The notes beneath the pieces were generated by a model that was given only the letters and a program-made list of their open reading frames with translations, was not told where the DNA came from and ran no database searches. DNA of 40,084 nucleotides from an uncultured Clostridia bacterium (GTDB lineage Bacteria > Bacillota > Clostridia > Christensenellales > Borkfalkiaceae), in contig CANPZV010000007.1 of the NCBI GenBank assembly GCA_947589285.1, positions 1 to 40,084 on the forward strand, in the 5' to 3' direction. Positions 1-7,359 of the stretch are shown here, piece by piece. Every line of letters begins with the position of its first letter. Position 1 is the first letter of the stretch. Made by a program: the position numbers and the translations under genes.

Positions 1-360
1 TCGCTACGCTCTGAATGACGCAGTATGCCCTGCCGCTCATCCTGAGCGCAGCGAAGGATCCCCCAAACGAAGTCATCAGCCGAGGGGATTCTTCAGTCGC
101 TTCGCTCCTTCAGAATGAGCGTTTTCTCCCCCGCCGCTCATCCTGCCCCGCCCCCCGCGTCATGTTGAGGCGAAGCCGAAACATCCCGAAGAACGAAGTC
201 CTTATTCTCTCCACGGGATTCATCGCTACGCTCTGAATGACGCAGTATGCCCTGCCGCTCATCCTGAGCGCAGCGAAGGATCCCCCAAACGAAGTCATCG
301 GCCGAGGAGATCCTTCGCCTTCGGCTCAGGATGAGCGCGACGCGCTCAATTTTCAATTCG
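1..360. repeat. Dispersed intergenic repeat island 1
   Basis: No gene is credible here. Positions 1-85 recur almost perfectly at 223-307 (one early mismatch at 78/300), a direct repeat with a 222-base period. Positions 156-201 recur without mismatch at 5500-5545 in island 2. Short open frames in all directions translate to the low-complexity peptides that such repeats yield in many uncultured Firmicutes and should not be called as proteins. The right edge runs into the leader of rmuC, and its last 60 bases resemble the leader of iscU (see findings). The window begins inside the repeat. Confidence 0.85.
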
Positions 361-375
361 GAAAAAGGAGTACCC

Positions 376-1521
376 ATGACCATAGCATTGCTTGTGATCG
401 TTGCGATCTTGACGGCGGCAAATCTTGTCGTTCTCATTGCCATCCTCCTCAAAAAGAACAAAAATGGCGGCACCATGTCCAAGGAGGACCTCTCGCGTCT
501 GCTCCAAAAGACAGACCAGATCGCCGCCCTCGCAGACTACACCGCCCGCGCGACGGAGAATCTCAACCGCATGACGGAGACCCGCCTTGCGGGCATTCAG
601 AGCCGCCTCGCGGAGGACCTCAAATACATCGTGGACGCCAACGCGCAGAACCTCGAGCGCATCCGAAGAACGGTGGACGACAAGCTCACAAGCTCCATCG
701 ACGGCAAGCTCTCAGACAGCTTCGACAGGATCAGCCAACGCCTCGAAAAGATGTATGAGAGCGTGGGCGAGATGAAGACGCTCTCGGGCAACGTCGCCGA
801 CATCAAGCGGGTATTCAGCAACGTCAAACTGCGCGGCACCTGGGGGGAGGCCCAGCTCGACGCCCTCCTCGACCAGATGCTCTCCCCCGAACAATACCAG
901 CGGAGCGTCAAGCTCGACCCGCTCGGGAACACGCTCGTTGACTTCGCCATCCTCCTTCCCTCCCGCGACGGCCGCACGGTCTATCTCCCCGTGGACAGCA
1001 AGTTTCCGCTGGAGGAGTTTGAACGCCTCTCGGATGCCGCCGAACGGGGAGACAGGGACGCGGAGACGCTCTGCCGCAAAAATTTGGAGCGGGCGGTGAA
1101 GGTACAGGCCGATTCCATCGCCAAGAAGTACATCCTTCCCCCCGCAACGACGGACTTTGCCGTCATGTACCTGCCCTCCGAGGGGCTGTATGCCGAGGTG
1201 TGCAGAATGACGGGGCTTTCGGACTTTTTGCGGGCGAGGCGGGTCATCGCATGCGGGCCGACCAACTTCGGCGCGCTCCTCTCCACCCTTCAGACGGGCT
1301 TCCGCACGGCCGCGATCGAGCGGCGTTCGGGGGAGCTGAGGGAGATGCTCGAGGGATTCCGCCACGAATTTGCGAAATTCGCCGACCTCCTCGAAAAGAC
1401 GAGGAAGAAATTGCAGGAGGCGCAGGACAGCGTTGAGGGAGCCGAGAAAAAGACCGCCGCGATCGGGAGGAAGCTCGATTCCTTCAAGGGACTCGGCGAG
1501 GGAGACGCGGAGGAGGAATAA
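376..1521 (+). CDS. rmuC: RmuC family DNA recombination protein
   Basis: A 381-residue RmuC-family protein. In E. coli RmuC limits recombination between inverted repeats and carries a PD-(D/E)XK nuclease-like core; its exact biochemical role is unsettled. One N-terminal membrane anchor (about residues 2-25) is followed by a long coiled coil (about 35-145). The conserved core includes GTWGE at about residue 154, then LPVDSKFPLEEF, FAVMYLPSEGLY and a GPTNF segment; a second coiled coil ends the protein. An in-frame ATG lies 45 bases upstream at 331, but AAAAAGGAG ends 5 bases before the ATG at 376, and the protein then begins directly with the anchor helix, so 376 is preferred. The length is normal for Firmicutes RmuC. 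No strong terminator follows. Confidence 0.93.
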   Translation: MTIALLVIVAILTAANLVVLIAILLKKNKNGGTMSKEDLSRLLQKTDQIAALADYTARATENLNRMTETRLAGIQSRLAEDLKYIVDANAQNLERIRRTVDDKLTSSIDGKLSDSFDRISQRLEKMYESVGEMKTLSGNVADIKRVFSNVKLRGTWGEAQLDALLDQMLSPEQYQRSVKLDPLGNTLVDFAILLPSRDGRTVYLPVDSKFPLEEFERLSDAAERGDRDAETLCRKNLERAVKVQADSIAKKYILPPATTDFAVMYLPSEGLYAEVCRMTGLSDFLRARRVIACGPTNFGALLSTLQTGFRTAAIERRSGELREMLEGFRHEFAKFADLLEKTRKKLQEAQDSVEGAEKKTAAIGRKLDSFKGLGEGDAEEE

Positions 1522-1599
1522 GCCCGCCCCGCGCAGGGAGCCTCTGCCGCATTTTCCAAAATTTCTATCGCGGAATGCCCGCTTTTCGGCGGGAAATAC

Positions 1600-1628
1600 T
1601 TGCTTTTTCTTAACTTCCGTATTATAAT
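1600..1628 (+). promoter_or_regulatory. Sigma-A promoter for the 1231-residue repeat protein
   Basis: TTGCTT at 1600-1605 and a perfect TATAAT at 1623-1628 are separated by exactly 17 bases. Transcription should begin near 1636, giving a leader of about 65 bases before the ATG at 1702. The leader contains a short GC-rich dyad near 1645-1662. The gene is therefore transcribed independently of rmuC. Confidence 0.75.
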
Positions 1629-1701
1629 GGGTTAGCACCGAGAGGGCGGTCCGCCGCCTTCGGGCAAAGGAACACGAAATCTTCATTCGGGAGGATCATA
1701 T

Positions 1702-4700
1702 ATGGCAGACGATAAGAAACAAACGCCGAAAAAAGCGCCCGAGGGAACTCCCAAGGCCGCAAAGGGGTCTGAGGGCGGCGAACCCGCCGCACCGCAGGAT
1801 CCTGCCGCCGAAAAAAAGAGCAAACGGCAGGCCGCCGCCGAACAAAAGGCCCGCGACAGGGAAGCAAAACGGGCGCAGAAGGAACAGGGCAAAAAGAAGA
1901 AAGAGGTCGTCGACGACGATCCCCTCCACCCCAAGACCCGCAAGGGCAAAAAGGACCTCATAGCCCGCCAAAAGGAGAAGGAGAAGGAACTCGTCGAACA
2001 GGGCGTCATCCCGCCCCGCAACAAGTATAAGCCGCGGGGCTTCTTCTGGCGCGTCCTCGGGATCTGCCTCGCCTTCTTCATGGGCATCTTCGCCACCGTC
2101 GGCGCGGCGGTCGGCGCGGGCGTCATTCTGCTCGCCCGCCCCTCGCGGGATCTCCTGTCAACGCTCGGCATCCCGCTGGATGACGTTGAGGGTCTTCTCA
2201 ACGACGACTATCTCGACAAGTCCGTCTTTGCGATCTACGACGATCTGATGAAGGAGGTCATCCCCAATCTTGCGGACCCCTCGGGCCTCACGCTCGGCAC
2301 GATCTCCAAATACACCCCCCTTGTGGACACCTATATCAACGACACGCTCATGCCCAATCTCGAGAGCCTCGGCATCCACCTCGACCTCTCGGGGGAGAAC
2401 GCACTCAGCGACGTCCCCCTCAGCGGGCTTGCCGACTATGCGATGGATACCATCCTCCCGCAGGTGAAGATCGGCCCCGTGATGGGGCTTGACAAGGATG
2501 TCTCGCTCGAAAAGATCGACAAGAACGCCCCCATGTACGCCCTCTGCTACGGCAAGCTCGGCGTGGACTACACCATTAAGACCGTGACGGACGAGAGCGG
2601 CACGACGGCTGTCGTCTCCATGCTCGAAGGCCACAAGGAGCGGGGCATCACCGACCTCATCCCCACGCTGGGGACGGGCGACAGCGGCGTCTCCCCCACC
2701 GCGGCGGGCGATGATGGCGGCGACGGCGACCAAGGCATCATGGACGTCTTGGGCGAACTCGAACTCGGCTCCTTCCTCGGCCTCGACATCAAGCTCGAGG
2801 GCGAAGAGGATCAGAACAACGCGATGCTCTATGCGATGTGCTACGGCGCAGAGGGCGCGGATTACGAATTCCGGTCCCTGAAAGACGCGGACGGGGCCGA
2901 TATCGAGGGCGGGCAAGTCCTCAAAATGACGAACGGGCAGAAAAAGGCGACCACCGTCAATAAGCTCATCTCCGATTCCAACGCCTTCATCGACGAACTC
3001 TCCCTCGGGTCCCTCCTCGGGCTTGAGAGCGCGGAGCGCCTCGAAAACCGCGGCGAAAACATGATGATGTACACCCTCTGCTATGGCACGGAGAACGTCG
3101 ACTGGGAGGTGAAGGACGGCAAGCTCTCCATGCTCCCCGGCCATGAACCCGTCACCATCGGCAGCCTGACCAAGAATTCCAACGACGTCCTCAACGGGCT
3201 TCCCCTCGGCGAGATGCTCGGCCTCAACACGGCAGACAAGGTCGCCGACAGGAGCAACAACGCCATGATGTACGCGCTCTGCTATGGCGTAGAGGGCGTG
3301 GACTATGAGATCGACGAGGCGGGCCTCATCAAGATGAAGGACGGCGTGAAGGCGGTCACGCTCGGCGAACTGACGAGCAACTCCTCCACCTATATCGACA
3401 AGATGGAAGTGGACACCGTCCTCGGCGTCACCGCCGATTCGGACGCCATTCTCCGCACCGTCGCCTTCGGGAACGAAGCAAAGAAAGAGAACGGCGCATA
3501 CGTCATGGACAGCGATGACCACTCGAAATTTGCGACAGAACCCATTTTGGGCGACGACGGTCAGCCGACCGATAAGGTCCAATACCTCGACGGCGGAAAA
3601 TACTACATCAAAGAGGAAGAGGGAGGCAAAAAGACGGTCGTCATGCTCCCCGACCCCAACGATCCCACCAAGACCTATGCCAAAAAGACGATCGGCGATC
3701 TGACCGCGGCGGATGCGAACCTCCTCGACGGCGTGACCCTCGGCTCCCTGCTCAACGTTGAAAGCGATTCTTCCAAACTCATGAAGGCGATGTCCAGCTG
3801 GACAATCGACGACCTCAAGGATCAAAATAAGATCGAAGGTTTGAAGATCGGCGAGATCCTCAATATGGAAGGCCAGACTTCGGGCCTCATGAGCGCGCTC
3901 CAAGATAAGTCGCTCAAACAACTCAACGAACAGAGTACGATCGAGGGGCTTCTGCTCGGCCAAGTGCTTGATATCAAAGAGGACGACGGGGAGGACAGCG
4001 TTTCCTCCATCATGTGGGCACTCCGCAAAAACACCATCGGCGACCTCAAAGATCAAAACACAGTCAACGATCTCAAACTCAATCAGGTCCTCGAGATCAA
4101 AAGTAAAGATTCCACCTCAGACATTCTTTGGGCCATGCAGGATTGGACGCTCAGCGAACTCGGCCAGCAAACCCGCATCGAGCGGCTCAAGATCGGGCAG
4201 ATCGTCGACACGGAAAGTGGCGATTCGAAGCTCATGGAGGCAATGGCCGATTGGCGCATTTCCGACCTCAACAAGCAGGAGAAGGTCTACTCCCTCACCC
4301 TCGGCAATGTCATCGAGATCAATGACGGGTCGAACGGAAAGGCCAAATCTCCCCAAATGCTCATCGCGCTCAAAGACATGTCCCTCGGAGAGATCTCCAC
4401 GGGGATCGACACGCTCACGCTCGAGGACGTTCTCGGAAAAGAAGCGTTCGAAGGCGGCAACAAGATCCTCGACGCCCTCAAGGACACGCAGATCAAAGAC
4501 CTCGGCGACGCGATCGACGCCCTCTCCGTCGAGGACGTGTTCGGCGACGAGATCTGGTCGTATGCGAAGAAGAGCGGCTATACGAAGGGCCAGCGCGTCG
4601 ATAAGGCAAACAAAGTCGACAGCAAGGACATCACGGCAAGATATTTTGTCGGCGAAACAGAGGTGTTCGGAGCCTACTACACGGGCAGCGACGAAAGCGG

Positions 4701-5397
4701 CTGGACGAAGTACACGGGCAACAAGGAGATCGAACACGGGGCCTACTACACAGAGACCACCACTGTCATAAATAGGCCGACCTATAAGGTCATCGATTAC
4801 AGCAAACCCGCATCGCAATGGGTGACCTTTACGCCGACGAGTGACACCGAAGTCCTGCATGACGAATTTACCGATTACTATTTCGACGCGGACCATAACC
4901 GTCACGACCTTGACACGACCGATCATTTCTTTGACGGCGACGTGGAGGTGACGGGCAAGGTCATTCCCGTCACGTCTGAGGGCGTCGTGACGTCATACAA
5001 CTATGAGAAGAAGATCCCCGTCGCATACCGCTATGCCGCGGCAACGGGCGGGCAGACCTACGCAAAAGGCGACAGCGCGGTGGTGACGAAGTATTTCAGC
5101 GGCAACGACGAAGCCGTGCGGTACCATACGGGCGTGTGGTATCTCCTCCTCGGGGAGGACGACACGAAAAATCCCCCCATCACCGAAATGGGCGAACTCG
5201 TCACGGGGATCGCAGGCGAGATCAACACGATGACGCTCGGGGAGATGTACAACCACGAACTCATCGAAGATGACCCGACGTTTGACTTGAAAGATATCAA
5301 AGCGACGGGTTTGACAACACACGATAACCTCAGCGAATTGAAGATCTCCGAAGTCATCGAGCTTGTCAAAGGCCTTGCGAGGAAAATATCCAAGTGA
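1702..5397 (+). CDS. Membrane-anchored giant repeat protein of unknown function
   Basis: 1231 residues; I do not recognise a named family. Residues 1-110 are a highly charged Lys/Glu/Ala-rich cytoplasmic tail. One hydrophobic helix at about 113-141 anchors the protein, leaving about 1090 residues outside the membrane. Two repeat arrays follow. Array A (about residues 270-590) has four clear copies and one diverged copy of a unit centred on MMYALCYGxEGVDYE, each followed by an LGEL-type turn. Array B (about 690-950) has seven copies of a roughly 40-residue unit of pattern LMxALxDxxIxDLxxQxxIxxLxIGxVLxI, probably a solenoid. The C-terminal 270 residues are Tyr/Thr-rich with paired segments such as GAYYTGSDES and GAYYTETTT, and the last 60 return to the array-B pattern. 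GGAGG at 1690-1694 fixes the start. It has its own promoter and terminator. Gene call is certain; function unknown. Confidence 0.9.
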   Translation: MADDKKQTPKKAPEGTPKAAKGSEGGEPAAPQDPAAEKKSKRQAAAEQKARDREAKRAQKEQGKKKKEVVDDDPLHPKTRKGKKDLIARQKEKEKELVEQGVIPPRNKYKPRGFFWRVLGICLAFFMGIFATVGAAVGAGVILLARPSRDLLSTLGIPLDDVEGLLNDDYLDKSVFAIYDDLMKEVIPNLADPSGLTLGTISKYTPLVDTYINDTLMPNLESLGIHLDLSGENALSDVPLSGLADYAMDTILPQVKIGPVMGLDKDVSLEKIDKNAPMYALCYGKLGVDYTIKTVTDESGTTAVVSMLEGHKERGITDLIPTLGTGDSGVSPTAAGDDGGDGDQGIMDVLGELELGSFLGLDIKLEGEEDQNNAMLYAMCYGAEGADYEFRSLKDADGADIEGGQVLKMTNGQKKATTVNKLISDSNAFIDELSLGSLLGLESAERLENRGENMMMYTLCYGTENVDWEVKDGKLSMLPGHEPVTIGSLTKNSNDVLNGLPLGEMLGLNTADKVADRSNNAMMYALCYGVEGVDYEIDEAGLIKMKDGVKAVTLGELTSNSSTYIDKMEVDTVLGVTADSDAILRTVAFGNEAKKENGAYVMDSDDHSKFATEPILGDDGQPTDKVQYLDGGKYYIKEEEGGKKTVVMLPDPNDPTKTYAKKTIGDLTAADANLLDGVTLGSLLNVESDSSKLMKAMSSWTIDDLKDQNKIEGLKIGEILNMEGQTSGLMSALQDKSLKQLNEQSTIEGLLLGQVLDIKEDDGEDSVSSIMWALRKNTIGDLKDQNTVNDLKLNQVLEIKSKDSTSDILWAMQDWTLSELGQQTRIERLKIGQIVDTESGDSKLMEAMADWRISDLNKQEKVYSLTLGNVIEINDGSNGKAKSPQMLIALKDMSLGEISTGIDTLTLEDVLGKEAFEGGNKILDALKDTQIKDLGDAIDALSVEDVFGDEIWSYAKKSGYTKGQRVDKANKVDSKDITARYFVGETEVFGAYYTGSDESGWTKYTGNKEIEHGAYYTETTTVINRPTYKVIDYSKPASQWVTFTPTSDTEVLHDEFTDYYFDADHNRHDLDTTDHFFDGDVEVTGKVIPVTSEGVVTSYNYEKKIPVAYRYAAATGGQTYAKGDSAVVTKYFSGNDEAVRYHTGVWYLLLGEDDTKNPPITEMGELVTGIAGEINTMTLGEMYNHELIEDDPTFDLKDIKATGLTTHDNLSELKISEVIELVKGLARKISK

Positions 5398-5418
5398 CCT
5401 CGCAGATATTGTGCAGAC

Positions 5419-5446
5419 GCCCGCCGCTCCCGCGGCGGGCTTTTTT
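5419..5446 (+). terminator. Rho-independent terminator of the giant repeat protein gene
   Basis: GCCCGCCGC (5419-5427), loop TCCC, GCGGCGGGC (5432-5440), then six T. A textbook nine-pair GC stem with a T tract, 22 bases after the stop codon. Confidence 0.92.
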
Positions 5447-5489
5447 ATGCCCCTCTCTTTTCCCCCTCCATGGGGGTGCCTTCCCGCTG

Positions 5490-5835
5490 CCCATTGCCTC
5501 GCGTCATGTTGAGGCGAAGCCGAAACATCCCGAAGAACGAAGTCCGTACCCTCCTCCACGGGATTCTTCGCTTCGCTCAGAATGACGCATATTGCCTTGC
5601 TGCCCCTTTTAGGCCAAAGGGGTTTTGAAACCCTTCTGTCACTTCGTGACACCCACCCCTCAAGGGGTGGGCAAGGGTAAAACCGCTCATTCTGAGGGGT
5701 TTACCCCGAAGAATCCCCTTGGTCAATGTCCCTCCCACCACCCGCTACGCGGGAGCCTCCCCCCTCAAGGGGGAGCCGAGAGAAACCCCTCTGTCACTTC
5801 GTGACATCTCCCCTATAAAGGCGACAAAAGGGGTA
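5490..5835. repeat. Dispersed intergenic repeat island 2
   Basis: No gene. Positions 5500-5545 are identical to 156-201 in island 1, and the similarity continues more loosely to about 5595. 5636-5670 holds nested hairpins (TCACTTCGTGA, then CCACCCCTCAAGGGGTGG); the same block returns at about 34545-34578. 5786-5835 holds a related TCACTTCGTGA block followed by CTCCCCTATAAAGG. The 75 bases after the island are AT-rich and lead into the rpsF promoter. Confidence 0.85.
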
Positions 5836-5913
5836 CATGCAGTGTCTGAATGAGCAAGTTTCCCCCAAAATTTAATTTTCCCCTTATTTTCCCCTCTTCC
5901 CTTTCAAAAACCG

Positions 5914-5942
5914 TTGACGAAAGCCGAAAAAACGTTTATAAT
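5914..5942 (+). promoter_or_regulatory. Sigma-A promoter of rpsF-ssb-rpsR
   Basis: TTGACG at 5914-5919 and TATAAT at 5937-5942 with a 17-base spacer. The predicted start near 5949 gives a leader of about 55 bases before rpsF. Confidence 0.85.
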
Positions 5943-5959
5943 AAAGCTACAAAAACCTT

Positions 5960-5989
5960 GCATGCGGAGATCGCATGCCGAATAAGACC
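5960..5989 (+). promoter_or_regulatory. Leader hairpin before rpsF, possible S6:S18 autoregulatory site
   Basis: GCATGCG (5960-5966) pairs perfectly with CGCATGC (5972-5978) across a 5-base loop, and a CCG follows at once (overlapping 5978-5980). It lies between the promoter and the GGAGGTG ribosome site at 5991-5997. In many bacteria the S6:S18 complex binds a leader hairpin with a conserved CCG and represses its own operon. Position, gene context and the CCG fit, but I have not matched the known consensus in detail. Confidence 0.4.
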
Positions 5990-6004
5990 GGGAGGTGAAA
6001 CAAA

Positions 6005-6295
6005 ATGCAGAAGTACGAGATGCTCATGCTCTTGAAGAGCGGCATGGAGGACGACGCGAGGGAGGCTGAACTCAAAAAGTACACCGACATCGTTGCGTCC
6101 ATGGGCGGGACCGTGGAATCCGTCGACAAATGGGGCGTCCGCAAGACGGCGTACCCCGTGAAGTTCCAGACGGAAGCCTTCTTCGTCCTCATGACCTTCT
6201 CTGCGGAAGGTCCTGTCGTCAAGGAGCTTGACCGTGTCGCGGGAATCTCCGGCGACATGCTCCGCCGCGTGATCACGAAAAAAGAGGAAAAGTAA
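6005..6295 (+). CDS. rpsF: 30S ribosomal protein S6
   Basis: 96 residues, the usual length. S6 forms a heterodimer with S18 on the platform of the 30S subunit. The opening MQKYEMLMLLKSG, the central GxVESVDKWGVRKTAYPV segment and the C-terminal VKELDRVAGISGDMLRRVI are all typical. GGAGGTG at 5991-5997 sets the start. First gene of rpsF-ssb-rpsR, the standard order in Firmicutes, with one base between its stop and the ATG of ssb. Confidence 0.97.
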   Translation: MQKYEMLMLLKSGMEDDAREAELKKYTDIVASMGGTVESVDKWGVRKTAYPVKFQTEAFFVLMTFSAEGPVVKELDRVAGISGDMLRRVITKKEEK

Positions 6296-6296
6296 A

Positions 6297-6731
6297 ATGA
6301 ATAAGGTATTTTTGATCGGAAATCTTACACGCGACCCCGAAATGTCGGAAACCAACAGCGGGATCCCCATGTGCCGCTTCTCCATTGCCGTCAACCGCAG
6401 CTACTCTTCGAGCGACGGCGAGAGGCAGACGGACTTCTTCAACGTCACGGCTTGGCGCGGCCTTGCCGAAAATGTGGGGAAGTACTGCAAGAAGGGCAAC
6501 AAAGTTGCCGTGTCGGGCAGCATCCAGATCCGCAACTATGAGGACAACCAGGGCAACCGCCGCACCGCGGTGGACATTGTTGCGCAGGACATCGAGTTCC
6601 TCACTTCGAGGAGCCAGAATTCGGGTGAGGACTTCTATGACGCCCCCGCTTCCTCCAAGGGAACGGCCCCCGCGCCCAAGAAGAAGCCCGCCCTCGAATC
6701 CTTTGACGACGACGGAGACATTCCGTTCTGA
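6297..6731 (+). CDS. ssb: Single-stranded DNA-binding protein
   Basis: 144 residues. An OB-fold fills about residues 1-105, beginning MNKVFLIGNLTRDPEM and including FSIAVNRSY, TDFFNVTAWRGLAENV and the YEDNQGNRRTA strand. A short Pro/Lys-rich linker leads to the acidic tip DDDGDIPF, which recruits replication and repair partners. SSB coats single strands during replication, repair and recombination. It lies one base after rpsF and is co-transcribed with rpsF and rpsR. Confidence 0.97.
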   Translation: MNKVFLIGNLTRDPEMSETNSGIPMCRFSIAVNRSYSSSDGERQTDFFNVTAWRGLAENVGKYCKKGNKVAVSGSIQIRNYEDNQGNRRTAVDIVAQDIEFLTSRSQNSGEDFYDAPASSKGTAPAPKKKPALESFDDDGDIPF

Positions 6732-6764
6732 GTCCCCCAAAATTAAAATTTCAAGGAGATCATC

Positions 6765-7118
6765 ATGGTAGAGAATCAAGAGGTCGAAACCCCCGTTGCG
6801 CCCGCAGAGGCACCCGCCGAGGCGGAGGTGAGGGAAGAGATCAAGGAGACGACCGAACCCCGCCGCGAGCGCGAGAGGGGCGACCGTCCCGCAAAGCACG
6901 GCTTCAAAAAGCCCAACTTCAAAAAGGTCTGCCTCTTCTGTCAGGAAAAGAGCGAGATCGACTATAAGGACGTCAACAAGCTCAAGAAGTTCATCAGCGA
7001 GGGCGGGAAGATCCTTCCCCGCCGTATGACGGGAGCTTGCGCGAAGCATCAGAGGGAGATCGCGATCGCCATCAAGCGCGCCCGCGTCGCCGCCCTCATC
7101 CCCTTCAAGGCGGACTAA
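6765..7118 (+). CDS. rpsR: 30S ribosomal protein S18, zinc-type with long N-terminal extension
   Basis: 117 residues, longer than the usual 75-90 because of an acidic then Arg-rich tail of about 45 residues. The conserved body starts near [13 protein letters not shown]. Cys56, Cys59, Cys92 and His95 (CLFC and CAKH) form the zinc site of the C+ type of S18. The [20 protein letters not shown] and [15 protein letters not shown] segments are diagnostic. AAGGAG lies ahead of the ATG. Last gene of the operon and followed by a terminator. The tail could be variable in length between relatives; no other in-frame start has a good ribosome site. Confidence 0.96.
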   Translation: MVENQEVETPVAPAEAPAEAEVREEIKETTEPRRERERGDRPAKHGFKKPNFKKVCLFCQEKSEIDYKDVNKLKKFISEGGKILPRRMTGACAKHQREIAIAIKRARVAALIPFKAD

Positions 7119-7132
7119 ATCACAGCGCGAAG

Positions 7133-7169
7133 AAAACGGCTTCTCCTACTTGGGAGCGGCCGTTTTTTT
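7133..7169 (+). terminator. Rho-independent terminator after rpsR
   Basis: AAAACGGC (7133-7140) pairs with GCCGTTTT (7159-7166), extended inside by CTCC/GGAG around a short loop, and ends in a run of seven T. Confidence 0.88.
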
Positions 7170-7270
7170 GCGTTTGCGCGGGTCCGCCCCTTGGGCGAAC
7201 GTGCGTGCGGCCCCCGCCAAGCTCTTCTGCTTTCAACGCGAAGATCAGAGCGGCCTTTCTGCCGCAAGGC

Positions 7271-7309
7271 ATGCCAAAAGGGCGGGAACAATTCCCGCCC
7301 TTTTGGCAT
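7271..7309. terminator. Perfect 18-bp hairpin between convergent operons
   Basis: Positions 7271-7288 and 7292-7309 are exact reverse complements around the loop CAA. The stem holds CCCGCCC and TTTT tracts but no long T tract follows on either strand. It lies between the end of rpsR (+) and the end of the eight-gene minus-strand block (stop at 7360), so a role as terminator or 3'-end stabiliser for the minus-strand mRNA is likely. The rest of 7170-7359 shows no gene. Confidence 0.55.
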
Positions 7310-7359
7310 TTCACGCGGGCAGACATACCTCTATGCCCGCACGGTGCAAGTTTCCGTCA

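Noticed and set aside
15-482. Short open frames in the repeat islands, here and in islands 2 to 5
   Set aside because: They translate repeat DNA in several frames, share the same low-complexity peptides between islands and lack ribosome sites.
2158-4056. 632-codon minus-strand open frame opposite the 1231-residue repeat protein
   Set aside because: The plus-strand gene has promoter, ribosome site, helix anchor, repeats and terminator; the antisense frame has none of these.
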